This document shows positions 1 to 11,677 of a stretch of DNA of 64,000 bases, in pieces. The stretch is from the NCBI RefSeq assembly GCF_910592395.1, contig NC_088323.1:7194001-7258000 (forward strand), read 5' to 3'. Origin of the DNA: Lineus longissimus. Lineage: Eukaryota > Nemertea > Pilidiophora > Heteronemertea > Lineidae. Numbering within the stretch: position 1 is the first letter of the stretch; each line of letters opens with the position of its first letter. The notes beneath the pieces were generated by a model. The model was given only the letters and a program-made list of their open reading frames with translations, was not told where the DNA came from and did no database searches. A program made the position numbers and the translations under genes.

Positions 1-166
1 CGGACACCTCTCTATTACGGACTACCTCTATAAGGACACTACATGTTGTTTTGGTCCCGAAGTGGTTGTTTCCATTGAATTTGACTACTCTAATCAGAAC
101 ACCTCTCTATTAAGGACAGCACTTGTCAGTCACAGGGTGTCCTTAATGGAGAGGTTCTACTGTATT
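1..166. mobile_element. CAGTAG MITE, longer form, cut by the window edge
   Basis: Reads tccttaatggagaggttctactgtat at its right end and contains aggacagcacttgtcagtc (reverse of the interior of the 38656 copy). It shares an extra interior, caattc/aatggaaacaac on the minus strand, with the copy at 54038. The left part lies outside the window. Confidence 0.7.
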
Positions 167-1110
167 ACAAATGTGCGTTACAATGCAATCTGGGTAAATC
201 GTGATGTACGCTCGACCGCCAGTTGAGATTGAACCCGAATCGATAAAGATTGGTGATGGCTACTTCATTTGCGGCAACTGTCAAGGGAGACCTGGAGGTG
301 AGGTCAATCGTAGCATTTAATTACATTTCTACTGATTATGAAGCCGTTGAAGAAAAGTGATCTGGGGACCGGGTACAGCATACTTTTATCAGGATGCACT
401 CTTTCAGCTGGTTATCCAGTATCTTCCTTAACTGTTAAGAATGTATTGGGCAGAAACATTTAAAACAGCCCCACCTGGGGGCCAAGAAAAGAAAAATCGA
501 AAGAAAGATTTGTTGGGCAAATATTTGTTTCTCTTCAGAAATCATAAACAAGTCCTCCCCAAGTCATTTATATTTAAACCATCATTCTATGCAATGACAC
601 CAAACCCCTTTTCTAAAATCAATTTAAAGACCATGAAACTGTGAAAATGTGACTTCAAAAAATCACAACAAAAGCTGGGGAGTTTACAATCCCCAATCAC
701 GGCCCAAAAAGGTCGTCTATTGACAAAATATGTCCACAAATGGATTTATAGTTGAATGCGATGAAACTACGTCATTTCCGATCGGGGATTGTAAATTTAA
801 ACCAGACTGTGTTGTCTGTTCCATATAAAACGTGGATGTTGAATAGTCTCATATATTTAATTACTTTTAGCCTTTCTCCGGCTATATCAGTGTATCAGCA
901 TTTGTACCCGTAAGGACGTATAGCGCGTACAATATACTCGATCTATAATTCACTGAATATCGAAAGTCTATGATGAACTGATGCATAAGTTGTAAATCCA
1001 TCGTACTCTATTAGTAGGCCTATCCTTTATCTGCCGAGGCTTGGCCTCGAGCAATTCTGAATTTATTAGAATTAGATAAGTCTTTCCTGGTTTTATTCCT
1101 TGTTTCAATG

Positions 1111-1348
1111 TCTCCGACGTTTGTTAAAAATTTGAAATTTGTAATTGAATTTAAAAATTTGAAATCTGTGTAGATACGTACTGAATATCAATTTCAGTGA
1201 TGTCGTTGTGTAGAAGGACAAAGAAATATCATATATGCCGGGTTTCAGCAAATTTGCATGATTTTAAATAAGTGCACTATGACATTGTATATGAGTGCAT
1301 TTCTATTTGCCAGAGCCACCGGGAAATATGAATAGTGACGCCCTTTAA
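1111..1348 (+). mobile_element. TTAA-flanked MITE, family A, copy 1
   Basis: The internal block aaatttgaaatttgtaattg, a central gtcgttgtgtag, then ttgcatga...gcactatgacattgtat and a right end ccctttaa are shared with copies near 8.5, 27.3, 31.1, 33.5 and 39.1 kb. The left end is degraded. Confidence 0.75.
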
Positions 1349-1608
1349 GAGTTCCCTTCATTGTGTATGAAAGAGGGTAGCGTATTTTTGTGTGCTACTT
1401 CGGTTTGGTCCCAATTGGCCTGAAGTGCAGCACAAACAAGGGAATATAGACCTGTGATGGACCCATGGCGTGCGATTCTAACAATTGATTTTACTCTCTG
1501 CCACACCATGCATGGGCAAACATGTCGTTGTCGTCGTCGTCCAGCAACCATAGACAGTGTGAAAAAAATTCTAATTAAGTTTCAAATTCTGAACATGCAG
1601 GGACTGTT

Positions 1609-2256
1609 AGGCGAGACTTTTTTTATACCTTGGTTAGCGTTCCGTTGAACTGTTAAACTGATGATAAGTTTAGCTGAGCATTTCATCAGTTATGTATCCC
1701 GAGGCCACCATTTGTGCATTAGACATCTGAAGTATTCATATGTCTGGGTCACCGATAAGGTCAGTGCTGGTCATCCGGTTTTGGAAATCGATTCCTTTGA
1801 GAATTGTTGAAGTGATTACCCTGCTCCACATCTTGGGTCTCTGTGTCTGCAAATTGACTTAGTTTTCGTCCAGAAATTTTTTCATCTTTCAGAGTTGAAT
1901 TTTTTCATGAGTTCAAAATTCTGAAAAATTTTCTAAGTCAAAAATGTTTTGGGGCTGATGTTGTTTCTTCATTTTGAGCAGAAAAAAAACAATTGAAAAA
2001 AATACTTGGACTTTTTTTCGTCTGAAGCATGACAAATTTGCCGCAAAGAAACATTCGTCTTCAGTCCACATCCTATCAAACAGGTCAGACATAAGACCAT
2101 CCACTTATTACTCTCCACCAGCAAGAGGTCTTGCTGGTGGAGAGTAAGTTCAGGTCCATGAAGCCTGAGAGCCAAACAAAAAAATTTATTTTAATTTTTA
2201 TTCCACCCCTCCTCAGCTTCCTTCACGCTAACCAAGGTATAAAAAAAGTTCCGCCT
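1609..2256. mobile_element. 648-bp MITE with 33-bp terminal inverted repeats and an internal perfect hairpin
   Basis: The left end is aggcgagac(t)7 then ataccttggttagcgt. The right end is its inverse, acgctaaccaaggtat(a)7 then gttccgcct. The match is 33 bp with two differences. Inside lies a 19-bp perfect hairpin (2108-2147). An inverted piece of the interior (aatttctaagtccaaatat, tttttctgctcaaa) recurs at 39570-39740. No transposase. Confidence 0.75.
2108..2147. repeat. Perfect 19-bp inverted repeat with 2-base loop
   Basis: ttactctccaccagcaaga, gg, tcttgctggtggagagtaa. Either strand would form a near-perfect RNA or cruciform hairpin. It lies within the MITE 1609-2256. Confidence 0.95.
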
Positions 2257-5200
2257 TACCTTTATGCAGTTCATTAACTGGAGCCAGTAATGTTATGCAA
2301 CGTCATGCAATGTTACCCAGATGCCCAGCTCACATAATCAACTACCTGAGGGGGACTCGAAACTGCTAAGATTTATCAACGGAAGCTAAATTCCTGCCTT
2401 AAGTTTTAACCGGGCCGTTCAAAACTCCCCATTTTTATAAGCGTTTCATGATAGGTTTCCTTTAACAAACACGCAAATGGTAATCCCATTTGCGGGGAGT
2501 GTTTGCATGGCATCGGGAATGATCATCAGACATTTGATACCACTCGACTTTCATCCAAATGACATTATGAGTTTTTCCGGCTTCATTTTCTTCCGTATCT
2601 GGCATGATTGGACAAAAATTCTTGGTAGCACCCGAAGCTCGCTTTGCGCGAGCAACTAATATGGGAAAGCTCACTTATGTGACATCTGATGCGCTACAGG
2701 GTGTATCAATAAAAATTATACACTTTCAGAATTGACTGCAGGTTTGTTATAAACCCTCTTTCTAATAAAAATGTCTAATATTGTGTAACTTCCTATTCTC
2801 CCTGTTTTGAAAATCTCTAAGTTTAAGTTTACAAAAAGCTGTGAATATTTCCCGATTAATAATACAGAGGAAATTTCAATATTTTACTTTACCGTGTGCC
2901 GAGATATAATCTATGGCGTATAACATCTTGGTCATCTAGCCAGCCTCCTCCTTGAGTCACTAATTGCCAAATGTCTACGGGAAAAAGCTGCGGCCACTCA
3001 ATCTGATACGGCTAATTGCGTACAAGATGGGTGTTCTCTTGTATTAACCACATTGTCAGTTATGCGGCTGTAAAAAGGGGCCGCGAGCCCATATCCTTTA
3101 TTGGGTACGAACAGTATCCAGGCCCCGAAAATGAGCTGGTATCGCAGATTTTTTTTCTGTGCAAAAAGTCTGTAGTTGCCGTGGGTGATGTTTGTGATGA
3201 AAGACGCTGATGCTGTTCTTGAGATGCGCGACTGATTTCTTTTAAATGTTTGCCGTTGGTATGTGAGGTTAAAAAAAGTGCCCCGCTATTGAGAAGTTTT
3301 TCTCACTGAGACTTGCAATGACGAACACATGCAACAAAAATCGCTCATTTGCAGGTTGATTAAGACTTGTGTGAGGAATGTGTAGACTATTGTCAACTCT
3401 CATTAACAGATTAAAATCGCAAATGCAGTGAAAAAGATAATCTTATTGAAATTACTGTCACAGGGTTGTCAAAATGTGAAATTGCGAAATAAAATGGCCG
3501 TAGATATTTCTGGGTTTACAAAATGTAATGTCAACACCATCTTGATAATTGCAAAAAAATTTTGGGCACAATGGTAGATTACAATTGTCGCCAGCAACAC
3601 CTTTACTTCACCGATCCTCGAAAACCAGGGTCAGTTGTATGCTCCTCCCCTTGCACAACTTACTGACCCTGGTTGAAACAGACGGTTACTTGCAGGATGG
3701 AGGAGAAATCTAATCCGCCAAATCAAAACGGCTGTTACATCATTCCTGGCAATGCTGTCACTCTTGAAAATCATCTCCTCATCTTACACACACTGTCATT
3801 GGCTGAAATTTTGAATACTGGGGCACACCATGCAGTGCTCTCACAGTGTTAGCCCCCCTCCCCTGCGGTCAGAAAAACATTGTCAGTACATACCACAAGC
3901 AAAAATAAGTTGCTATTAAAAGCAAGAAATGAACAAAATGAAACTTCCTCAGTAACGAAAAAGATATTTGTTTTCATTTGAACATGTGGAAACAAAGTTT
4001 GGTATGCGTTGGTAACTGTACGGTGGGGGTGCTGTCACTGCAGAGAACAGCCTGCAACAAGTTGACTCAGGGCATAAGCTTGGTAACCCTGAGTGAAAGG
4101 CCCTGAAGCTCAGGATGTACTCCATCAAGCATCCGGAGAAAAGCAATCTCATCTTTTCTCTCCGTCCTTTTCAAATTCGTTCTTTGTGAACTGTTGTTGT
4201 GACATAGTAAGAATCGCCTGCAGTAACTTGCAGTCAGGAAGTAACGATGTCATCGTCGACTTCCTGCCTCGAAGAAATAACCGGGGCAGGAAGCAGACGT
4301 CGGGAAAATAATGAAAACAACTCTACGCCATCCATCACGATTAACCCACGGGCAAATTAAATACTCTAGTTTCACAGGTCTAAGACTGCTTCAATAGTTA
4401 TTTAGAAATTGACACAAAAAGCTAAGCTGGAACATGACATCTGTCCGGTTGTTACAAAGCTTGTTAGCTCATAACATCATGCTCAGTGCCATGTTGTTAC
4501 ATGTGCATTGATGTACATGAAACAACATGTCAACATGATTTTATAAGCTAACATGCTTTCTCACAACCGGCCCAGAGGTCTAATGCCAACTCATTGTCTA
4601 TCCAAGTTAAACATTTTGAACAGGGTTTAATGCCATGTGGATAATTTCACTCTTTCCCTGTTTATTCAGTAATTGTCTTATATTGATGATATTAGAGTAT
4701 CAATGTTTTGAAAGTCCCTTTGAATATGTGACTCACAACTCTGTTTTACAATATTTGTTCATTCCAATTATAATTCCAAGCCTTGGCACCCAAAAAAATG
4801 TCAGAAAAGCAATTTTTCAGGGTGTTTTGTAGAGAGGGTGACTCTTTAGACTGAAGTAGTAGTTCTTGGTAATGTCACAGGTGGCTACTCTGGCAGCTCA
4901 AAGGTGTTTGAGAATTTCGGCAACACAAAACGTCTCAAATTCCCTCGCCAATGCCGCGTGACGAGATACCAGGTCATTGACTGTACGCCGTATTGATTCT
5001 ACTTAATGATCCAATGGAAATGATGATTGAAGCTGACATTCGGTTTCGACCCAATTGTCTCCAGCGATCTGGATCTATGATCGTTATTGAAGTTGCTGAT
5101 CACATCAAAATTCGATCATGGTATGAAAATTCTATCTTGCTCTGATAAGGTGGGCTGATAAGTACTCTCTTGGTCAAAAGTATTGCGAATCACTTTCTGT

Positions 5201-6052
5201 CTGTAATTCTTAAGTACTCTCTTGGTCAAAAGTATAGCGATCATTTTATCAATTCCTTTAACTGAAGAATACATTGGCCGAGGTTGAAGAATTTGTATGT
5301 AGTTCTCAGGCATCTCATTGCAATGTCAAGGTAGAAGAAAAAGGGAGGGGCATTGGAAGAGTCCGACTAATCATCAGAAGGTTCTGGGTCCGTGGCTTGG
5401 CCAGTGCCACTTGGTCCATTCAACTGACCTGACTGAAATGGCCAACTGTAGCACAGTATATGTGCATTTCTTGGTTTCTACAGAAGTGCTTCTGGTTTAG
5501 GTTGGGAAATGAATGTAAGCGCTTTGAAACTGTACAGTTGTATGATATAAGGTGATGTATAAAAACTTTTGTTTCATTTCGAGAAAAACAACTGATATCA
5601 AACGAGATGACAACAGAACACTTTCAAAATATCACAGAAAAGTTCAAAACATTAGATCTTGTGTTTTTCTATCAAATTGCTTTGATAGTAAGAACCTGTA
5701 ATGTTAGAGAAGGTCACTGCGTGTGTATTTACCCTGTGGCGGCTGTGTCTTATGAGTTTTAATGACGGCTGAAGCTCGACATTTAATCCTTGGCTTTTCT
5801 GCCACTGGCTGGATGCTGACACCGCTCGTATGGAGGTGATGGAATGATTACAGTCATTATTTCTGTCTATCGATGGATTGAGTTTCGCAGTTCATCAAGT
5901 GTCCAGTTTGGCAAGGGATTCAGCTTGGTTTCTATAGCTCAGACTCTTGGCAAGTGTTCAAGAGGTCCCAAGTTGGAACCCCAGTCAGCGTGAGACTTTC
6001 GGCAGGTCGATTTTTCTTGCTTATCTTACTCCACCCCGGTAGACAATTGGGT

Positions 6053-6412
6053 ATACTGGATCCACTTGCCAATAAGATCCCAAGCCCCACAATACCCGAT
6101 TTTTACCACCGCCTCGATTGGTGGTCTGAACAGCTGAACACAATAGTAGGCCTTTCGCAGCCATAAAAGGGGTTGGATATCTATTCAAGAGTTAACAACG
6201 TAATCGTCATAAATAGTCATGACTCTACAGCGGAACTTTTCGTATTACAATTAAAGACCAATTGGAAGAAACGAAGACAAGATAGCCCACCCCTTTTATG
6301 GCTGCGAAAGGCCTACTATTTTGTCCGGTTGTTTAGGCTCGACCCATCGAGGCGGGAGTAGAAATCGGGTGTTGTCGGGCTTGGGATCTTATTGGTGAGT
6401 GGATCCAGTAGG
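6053..6412. mobile_element. Fold-back element: two ~120-bp inverted arms around a ~108-bp spacer
   Basis: The left arm (about 6053-6176) and right arm (about 6285-6412) are inverse copies. Shared blocks include actggatccact, ccaataagatcccaagccc, and atagtaggcctttcgcagcc followed by ataaaagggg. Arm identity looks high, with a diverged patch in the middle. The spacer is AT-rich without homology I recognise. The structure resembles a fold-back MITE or an inverted duplication. Confidence 0.85.
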
Positions 6413-6413
6413 T

Positions 6414-6481
6414 CAGAAGTGCTCAGGTTGTAGTGGTGATTGAGCAACTCATCTGAGTTCTTCTCAAACATATCAGGATAG
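6414..6481 (+). mobile_element. Fragment of SINE family 2 body
   Basis: gctcaggttgtag...gattgagcaactcatc resembles gctcagattgtag...ggttgagcagctcatc on the minus strand of the 37048-37270 copy. Short and diverged; it immediately follows the fold-back element at 6053-6412. Confidence 0.45.
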
Positions 6482-6519
6482 ATAGGGGATAAAGTGTTAA
6501 GTGTTAAGTAAGGTGATAT

Positions 6520-6670
6520 CTTCTTCTTCTTCTTTGTGTCCGACTGGTCAAACCCTTACACCGTTGGTCCTCAAGAACGTGGCAGTGTGACGCAAATCTG
6601 CCTCTTTTCCCCATAGCTTTTCTTGGAGAGCTGTGGACTCCGGCCAGGCATTCCCTCGCAAATTTGCGAA
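6520..6670 (-). pseudogene. Second 5'-truncated non-LTR retrotransposon tail
   Basis: Read on the minus strand, the last 40 or so codons are AWPESTALQEKLWGKEADLR...TATFLRTNGVRV followed by a stop. This aligns with the end of the copy at 41695-42025 (WP..T.L..KLWG....TA.F....G). Beyond the stop the minus strand reads into aagaagaagaag (cttcttcttcttc on the plus strand at about 6521-6534), the same type of tail. The upstream minus-strand frame to 6928 is not recognisably RT and is probably flank. No intact element is present. Confidence 0.7.
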
Positions 6671-7282
6671 CTGAGCCTTTAAATCGAAGGCAAAATTCAC
6701 TTTGATAGGTCTGTTTGATATAATGGGTCCAGTTTCGAGGCCAATTTTGGCCAAATAGTGCTGCCTCAAAGGAATTCCCTGCAAAATTGGCATCATTTTC
6801 TTGTACAAATCTTGGCTCAAATGATGTCGTTCGCAACTAGTTTCTTGAATTTGTCCCTCTTCTGCAAAAATAGGAGAAAAACAGCCCAAATTGTAACAAT
6901 TTGTTGTGTTTGGAAGTGTAATTTTCATGATTGCAGTTGCTTTTCTTTCTTTGACAGTTACATAGTCTTGATCAAAAGGTTCCTTTCTTTTGATGTCAGT
7001 GTTTCTTAAGACATAAAAAATGTTCGAACTTTGCCTATTTCATTATAGTGTGACACTTTCATCCATTTGTATAAGACAAAACGTGACAAAGTGTCTGAAA
7101 ATCTCAGAAATATTTATGGGAGGTGAAGGACTGTTTTTGTGTCATGTTTTTTTGCAAAATACTTGTACATTCGAAAACTCAAGCATCAGAACTACACCCC
7201 CTGGGTACAATTTGTGCCCAAAACCTTAAAGCGAACTTCGTATCGGTATCAAAGAAATTGATGCATCATCAAGTCATACGCA

Positions 7283-7888
7283 CGTTTCTGAATGTGACCC
7301 AATTGCTGGCCAAATTGTCCACATGTTCATCAGGCCGAGTCTAGCGTACTGATCTGTGCTGTACTCATAAACAGAAGAGAGTGAGTTTCTGAATGTGACC
7401 CCTATTGCTGGCCCAATTGTCCACATGTTCATCAAGCCGAGTCTAGCTTACTGATCTGTGCTGTACTCATAAACAGAAGAGAGTGAGTTTCTGAATGTGA
7501 CCCAATTGCTGGCCCAATTGTCCACATGTTCATCAAGCCGAGTCTAGCTTACTGATCTGTGCTGTACTCATAAACAGAGGAGAGTGAGTTTCTGAATATG
7601 ACCCAATTGCTGGCCCAATTGTCCACATGTTCATCAGGCTGAGTCTAGCTTACTGATCTGGGCTGTACTCATAAACAGAAGAGAGTGAGTTTCTGAATGG
7701 AGCCCTATTGCAGGCCCTATGTCCACATGTTCATCAGGCCGAGTCTAGCTTACTGATCTGTGTCAGACTCATAAACAGAAGGGAGTGAGTTTCTGAATGT
7801 GACCCAGTTGCTGGCCCAATTGTCCACATGTTCATCAGGCCGAGTCTAGCGTACTGATCTGCATTGGACTCATCAACAGAAACATTGG
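7283..7888. repeat. Six-unit tandem array, period about 101 bp
   Basis: Units begin gtttctgaatgtgaccc at about 7283, 7384, 7487, 7588, 7689 and 7789. Each holds cacatgttcatcagg, gagtctagcttactgatctg and ctcataaacagaag. Single relatives occur at 13575-13690 and 45880-45985 with shared flanks, so the unit came from a dispersed element. Confidence 0.9.
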
Positions 7889-8435
7889 TCGTGCGAAATA
7901 CCCTTTAACATGGCCTCAGTTTACCCTACATTTTCCTGCTACCCTTGCGATGTTTGGTGAGAGAACCAATGCGGTATCAATGCCTTACACCCGATGTCAC
8001 TCGCCACAAAGCCTGACGAACCGTCCCTAATACCCTACGACACAACAATTGATGGCCATTTCCCTCAGTGTCCCGCAATCGCTGGAAAGGTACTTCAGGA
8101 TTATCATATATGGTCAATCCCTGTCGTGGTTCAGTGCTACCCGTAAAACCTTGACCAGGTAGCGCTAGGGTTGTATGACATTCGTCCTTATCAAACCAAC
8201 AGGGCATTACCGAGCTTATGGCCATTGGTTACAGCGCGGGAGGATTAAGTGAATTCGTCATCAGTTGGTTCTTCTATTGCAGCGAGAGAATGAGATTTTG
8301 ATTGGCTAGCTTTGTCCGAATGTCAGTTTGGTGGCATGAAATACGCCGACCAAGCAGTTTTTAGAGGCAGTAATCAAATCAACTACCTGTAGTCTATCGG
8401 CCAATATATCATATGAATCACAAGCCTTATAAGTG

Positions 8436-8658
8436 CCCACGCTGTTGGTTGAAATCAAAAATTAAAAATTTGAAATTTGAAATTGAATTTGAAAATTCAC
8501 AGATTGAATACTATTTACAACAACTTTCAGCAAAGTTGCATCCCTGATAATTGCACTTCAGCATTGTGTATAACTGCATTTCTATTATGTAAGTGTATGA
8601 CTGCATTTCTGTTTTTCTGACCCACGGTTAAATACGAATGGTTTACCCATTTGAGGGC
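8436..8658 (+). mobile_element. TTAA-flanked MITE, family A, copy 2 (degenerate ends)
   Basis: Shares aaatttgaaatttgaaattg and ataactgcatttctat with the other family A copies. It contains a small internal duplication of the gcatttcta block (8575-8613), and its terminal repeats are decayed. Confidence 0.65.
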
Positions 8659-9404
8659 CAGTATTACGTAGATATTCCTGGTTCTCCCCAAGTTTGTCCA
8701 GTTAAAATAGACACTGCTTTATTATGGATACCTTACTTGGTCCACTGAGATCAGCTGGTATGGGTTTATTTGTAGAATGTCTGACCCGGTAGACAGTGCT
8801 GCTCAAAGCAGATCTGCATATATAGGGAGATGAATACTGCTGCTAATATACTGCTGGTATGCCTGAAAACATTTGATGGTGATTTATGTGATTTCATTGA
8901 GAAAAAGAGCAGGGCGATATCCTCCCCATAATTCCTTTCATGGAAGTGGTGTAATAGAATGACTTTTTTGTTAGTGAATAATGATGCTCACCACAACATG
9001 ACTAACGATATACATACATCATCACATTAATGCCACAAATTAACGGGTGAGGGCGCTAATTAACACTTTCTTATAACCATGGCGACTGCATGCACCAAAA
9101 GGGATAGGTACCCAACGGAGTCTAACAGTGTAGTTCTTTAAGGAAGAGATCAAACGCGACTCTTAGTTTTCCCTGGGAAAAATGTTAAAAATTAGATGCT
9201 CTCTATTGTGTCAAATGAAATATATGGACTAACTGTCGAGTCTGGGGTCACGGCCTGGAATTGAAAAAAAACCAGATTATCAATTATGATTACAGGCTCA
9301 TATTGTTTATCCAGCTTATCCCATCCAACAATGATGGTCAGCTTTCTATTTGAAATACATTGGTTTATTATCGTCCTTTGAAAATGGTTGGTCTGCCAAA
9401 AATG

Positions 9405-9418
9405 GGGGGGGGGGGGGG
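9405..9418. repeat. Poly-G run
   Basis: An uninterrupted run of about 14 G. A second G-rich stretch is at 32655-32735. Both are possible quadruplex formers and likely length-variable. Confidence 0.9.
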
Positions 9419-9970
9419 CATACAGGCACCTGCAATTTACCGCAAACAAGCAATTTGGCTCATGAAATCCTAATCGGAGGTTGCCGCGATTTGAATCACT
9501 TGTTTGTATCTGGCTGACGAATTTGTTTTCGGTGTGCGCTGCTCGATACCTACATTATTACTTCTCTCATTTCCTTCGCAGTTTGGTTTCCCAGCGGTCG
9601 CATCGTGGCAGATTACCTCATAATACATCAGATTTTTCTTGAGCAAATCCCGAGTGGTCCGCATTCATTTACACACCTATAATGTAACAAAAGATCGCAA
9701 CGAGATTCCGTTTCAATTACAGACCTCGTCCCCAGGTGTTCAAGTATGGTTAATATGAGATTAGCTGGCCGAGTGTTGGTAGCAGATGAAATAACGTCAA
9801 AAAAATATATCAGTTCATGGCAAAACAACGACCTTAGGCCTTTTGTCACTTGTCAGACATTTCACATCGAAAAATTAACAATTCAGTTCCGTGATTTCTT
9901 ATGGAACTGTAAACCAGGTAGTGATTGTAATTAAAAGAACAGAATGGGCCAGGTTTTAGGTTTTAAGTTG

Positions 9971-10014
9971 CCTCCTAGGTGGCAGGGCTGAAGGAAGTAG
10001 ATTCGGCCACCTAG
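9971..10014. repeat. Short inverted repeat
   Basis: ctcctaggtggc and gccacctaggag form a 12-bp hairpin with a loop of about 20 bases. Confidence 0.8.
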
Positions 10015-10039
10015 GAGTGAAATGGTGAACTAGAATAAC

Positions 10040-10163
10040 TGCTTGTACCATTGGATATTCACGTGATTAAAGTCAGTATATCAGGTTAATGTGCAACTTG
10101 TTTTGTTTGAACTTTATAATTATGTGTGTTTAATTTTTATGTTAAGTGGATTTACTTTGCCCT
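10040..10163 (+). repeat. Duplicated segment, copy 1
   Basis: gcttgtaccattggatattc, cgtgattaaagtcagtatat and caggttaatgtgcaact through tttactttgcc. Copy 2 is at 10799-10917, same orientation, with several substitutions and small gaps. Confidence 0.85.
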
Positions 10164-10798
10164 CGAAATGTTGTCACAAATGACAGCTTTTTGGATCAAA
10201 TGATATCAAAGTGTTAAACTTCGATGCAGAAAAACTGCAGTGATTTGATCGGAAATCGGCCCGTTTTCCGATGTACCCAGCATTCATTTGAGCAGGTAGC
10301 CCCATTAGCGCCGGCTAGCATCATCGATTGTCGTAACCGATCCTGAACTGGGCACTTTGTCAACACGGTGAAGAAGAATAGGACGCATTGTGTAATTGTC
10401 TGCTGGGTTAATTGGTGTCAAACGTTTGTGCAGTCAGTCGGAAAGCGAGGCCAAAATTACTGAAGGACTTGGTTTACACGATGGCCAATCACACTGAATA
10501 TGCTGGTTAAGGGCCACAATAGACTCACCTGAATCTTTTATCCGACTGATTTTAGAGAGAGAAATATCATTTTATGTTCAAAAGATTTGGCTGTTTGTTT
10601 ATGACTGTTATTGATATACATGTGTATATTCATTTCGATTGGCAGCGGTGATATGAGTAGGAAATTCAATACAAACTCTTTTGACGGACAGTCTAGGCCT
10701 TTTAAGTTGTTTTTGTGATCATCAGTAAGACTTGTCATTCATCGCAGGGGCAGAACAGTGTTCAATGAGATTGATCATCTTGTTGTAGCCGGAAATTC

Positions 10799-10917
10799 TG
10801 CTTGTAGCATTGGATATTCTCGTGATTAAAGTCAGTATATCAGGTTAATGTGCAACTATCTTTGTTTGAACTTTATGTGTGTGTAATTTTCATGATAAGT
10901 GGATTTTACTTTGCCGA
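10799..10917 (+). repeat. Duplicated segment, copy 2
   Basis: Matches 10040-10163; about 760 bp separates the two. It could be two copies of a short dispersed element or a local duplication. Confidence 0.85.
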
Positions 10918-11513
10918 ATGGTTCTTGGTGTGAGCGTTAGAAAAACATGGTGTGATTGGTATGTTACTTGTTGAATTAAAATGTTTGGCCTATTGGTAAT
11001 GATGCTGTGTTGATGTATGCTTGTAACTCATGTCCATTCAGTCAGGACAGGACTTGGTCAGTTCACCTGGTCACCCGGGGAGAGCACATTGCCTCTTTTG
11101 ACACTGGACTATCGAGTCATAGAAACCGTTTTAGCTATTCGTTTGAATCAATAACTGATTGGAAAAGCGTGTCGATGGAACTTCTGTAGGATTTAGTATT
11201 GAATTCAATGACAGGAATTGGCCAGATAAAGTGGTTTCACGATTCAAAATTGAATAAGAACGTACTCAGATAACACTGAAGCGGTGATAAAATTTTGTCA
11301 TTTTGTATAAAAGGGTCAACCTGATTTACACTGGCCTATCGGATCATTTAAATATTCAAATTGAATCAAAAACGGAATCAGAAATCAATCGACATAGTGA
11401 TAAAATTACCTGAGAATTTTGTTATTATAATCAGTGTTGAGTGACTTCATGATTGATTTCATCTCAAAAGTAAGTTTTCCGTGTTCAAGTGACTCTAATC
11501 AAATAAAGCAATT

Positions 11514-11565
11514 TGATTAGCACAATCGAATCTCGTAATTTGGTGTCTCAATTTCTCGAAGATGG
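11514..11565 (+). promoter_or_regulatory. Upstream in-frame stop and start context of the proposed first exon
   Basis: TGA at 11514-11516 is in frame with ATG 11562, with no Met between them. The start reads gaagATGG, matching the animal initiation consensus at -3 and +4. This supports 11562 as a true start if the exon is real. I see no convincing TATA box or other core promoter signal upstream. Confidence 0.4.
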
Positions 11566-11677
11566 ACTTTGGAGCGGCGGTATTCAGTCGGTCGCAACCT
11601 AAGATTATACGTGGGAACTTCGTGGCTCTTCGTCTGCCGCAAGGTGGCGTGCTGTACTACAGTTTGCTCCGAGAAAG
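11562..11677 (+). CDS. Probable first coding exon of the Epac/RAPGEF4-like gene
   Basis: Open frame of 38 codons plus two bases starting at ATG 11562 in a strong context (A at -3, G at +4). The frame has an in-frame TGA at 11514, so this is its first Met. The stretch holds ten CpG dinucleotides in 116 nt, unlike its AT-rich surroundings. It ends AG|GTCAGT, a consensus splice donor in phase 2. The exon at 24428 starts with A and needs a phase-2 partner: AG+A gives Arg, producing the junction [13 protein letters not shown]. This parallels the ...K/R-x-P-x-x-R... lead-in known ahead of the first cyclic-nucleotide-binding domain of Epac proteins. The N-terminal 30 residues match nothing I recognise. 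What is seen is the frame, start, stop and donor; the assignment to Epac is inferred from splice phase and junction. It could instead be a chance frame or the start of an unrelated transcript. Confidence 0.5.

Larger units (their letters stand above)
1..11561. other. Upstream DNA without a recognised gene
   Basis: No open frame here resembles a known protein except the short retroelement tail near 6.6 kb. The stretch contains a partial pogo-like element at the left edge, two copies of a TTAA MITE, a hairpin-bearing MITE at 1.6-2.3 kb, a fold-back element at 6.1-6.4 kb, a 101-bp tandem array at 7.3-7.9 kb and a duplicated segment near 10.1 and 10.8 kb. 2.3-5.9 kb looks unique apart from small inverted repeats. 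Confidence 0.6.

Noticed and set aside
7977-8225. 82-codon minus-strand frame in a less AT-rich stretch
   Set aside because: No recognisable family and no splice or start support; composition alone is not enough.
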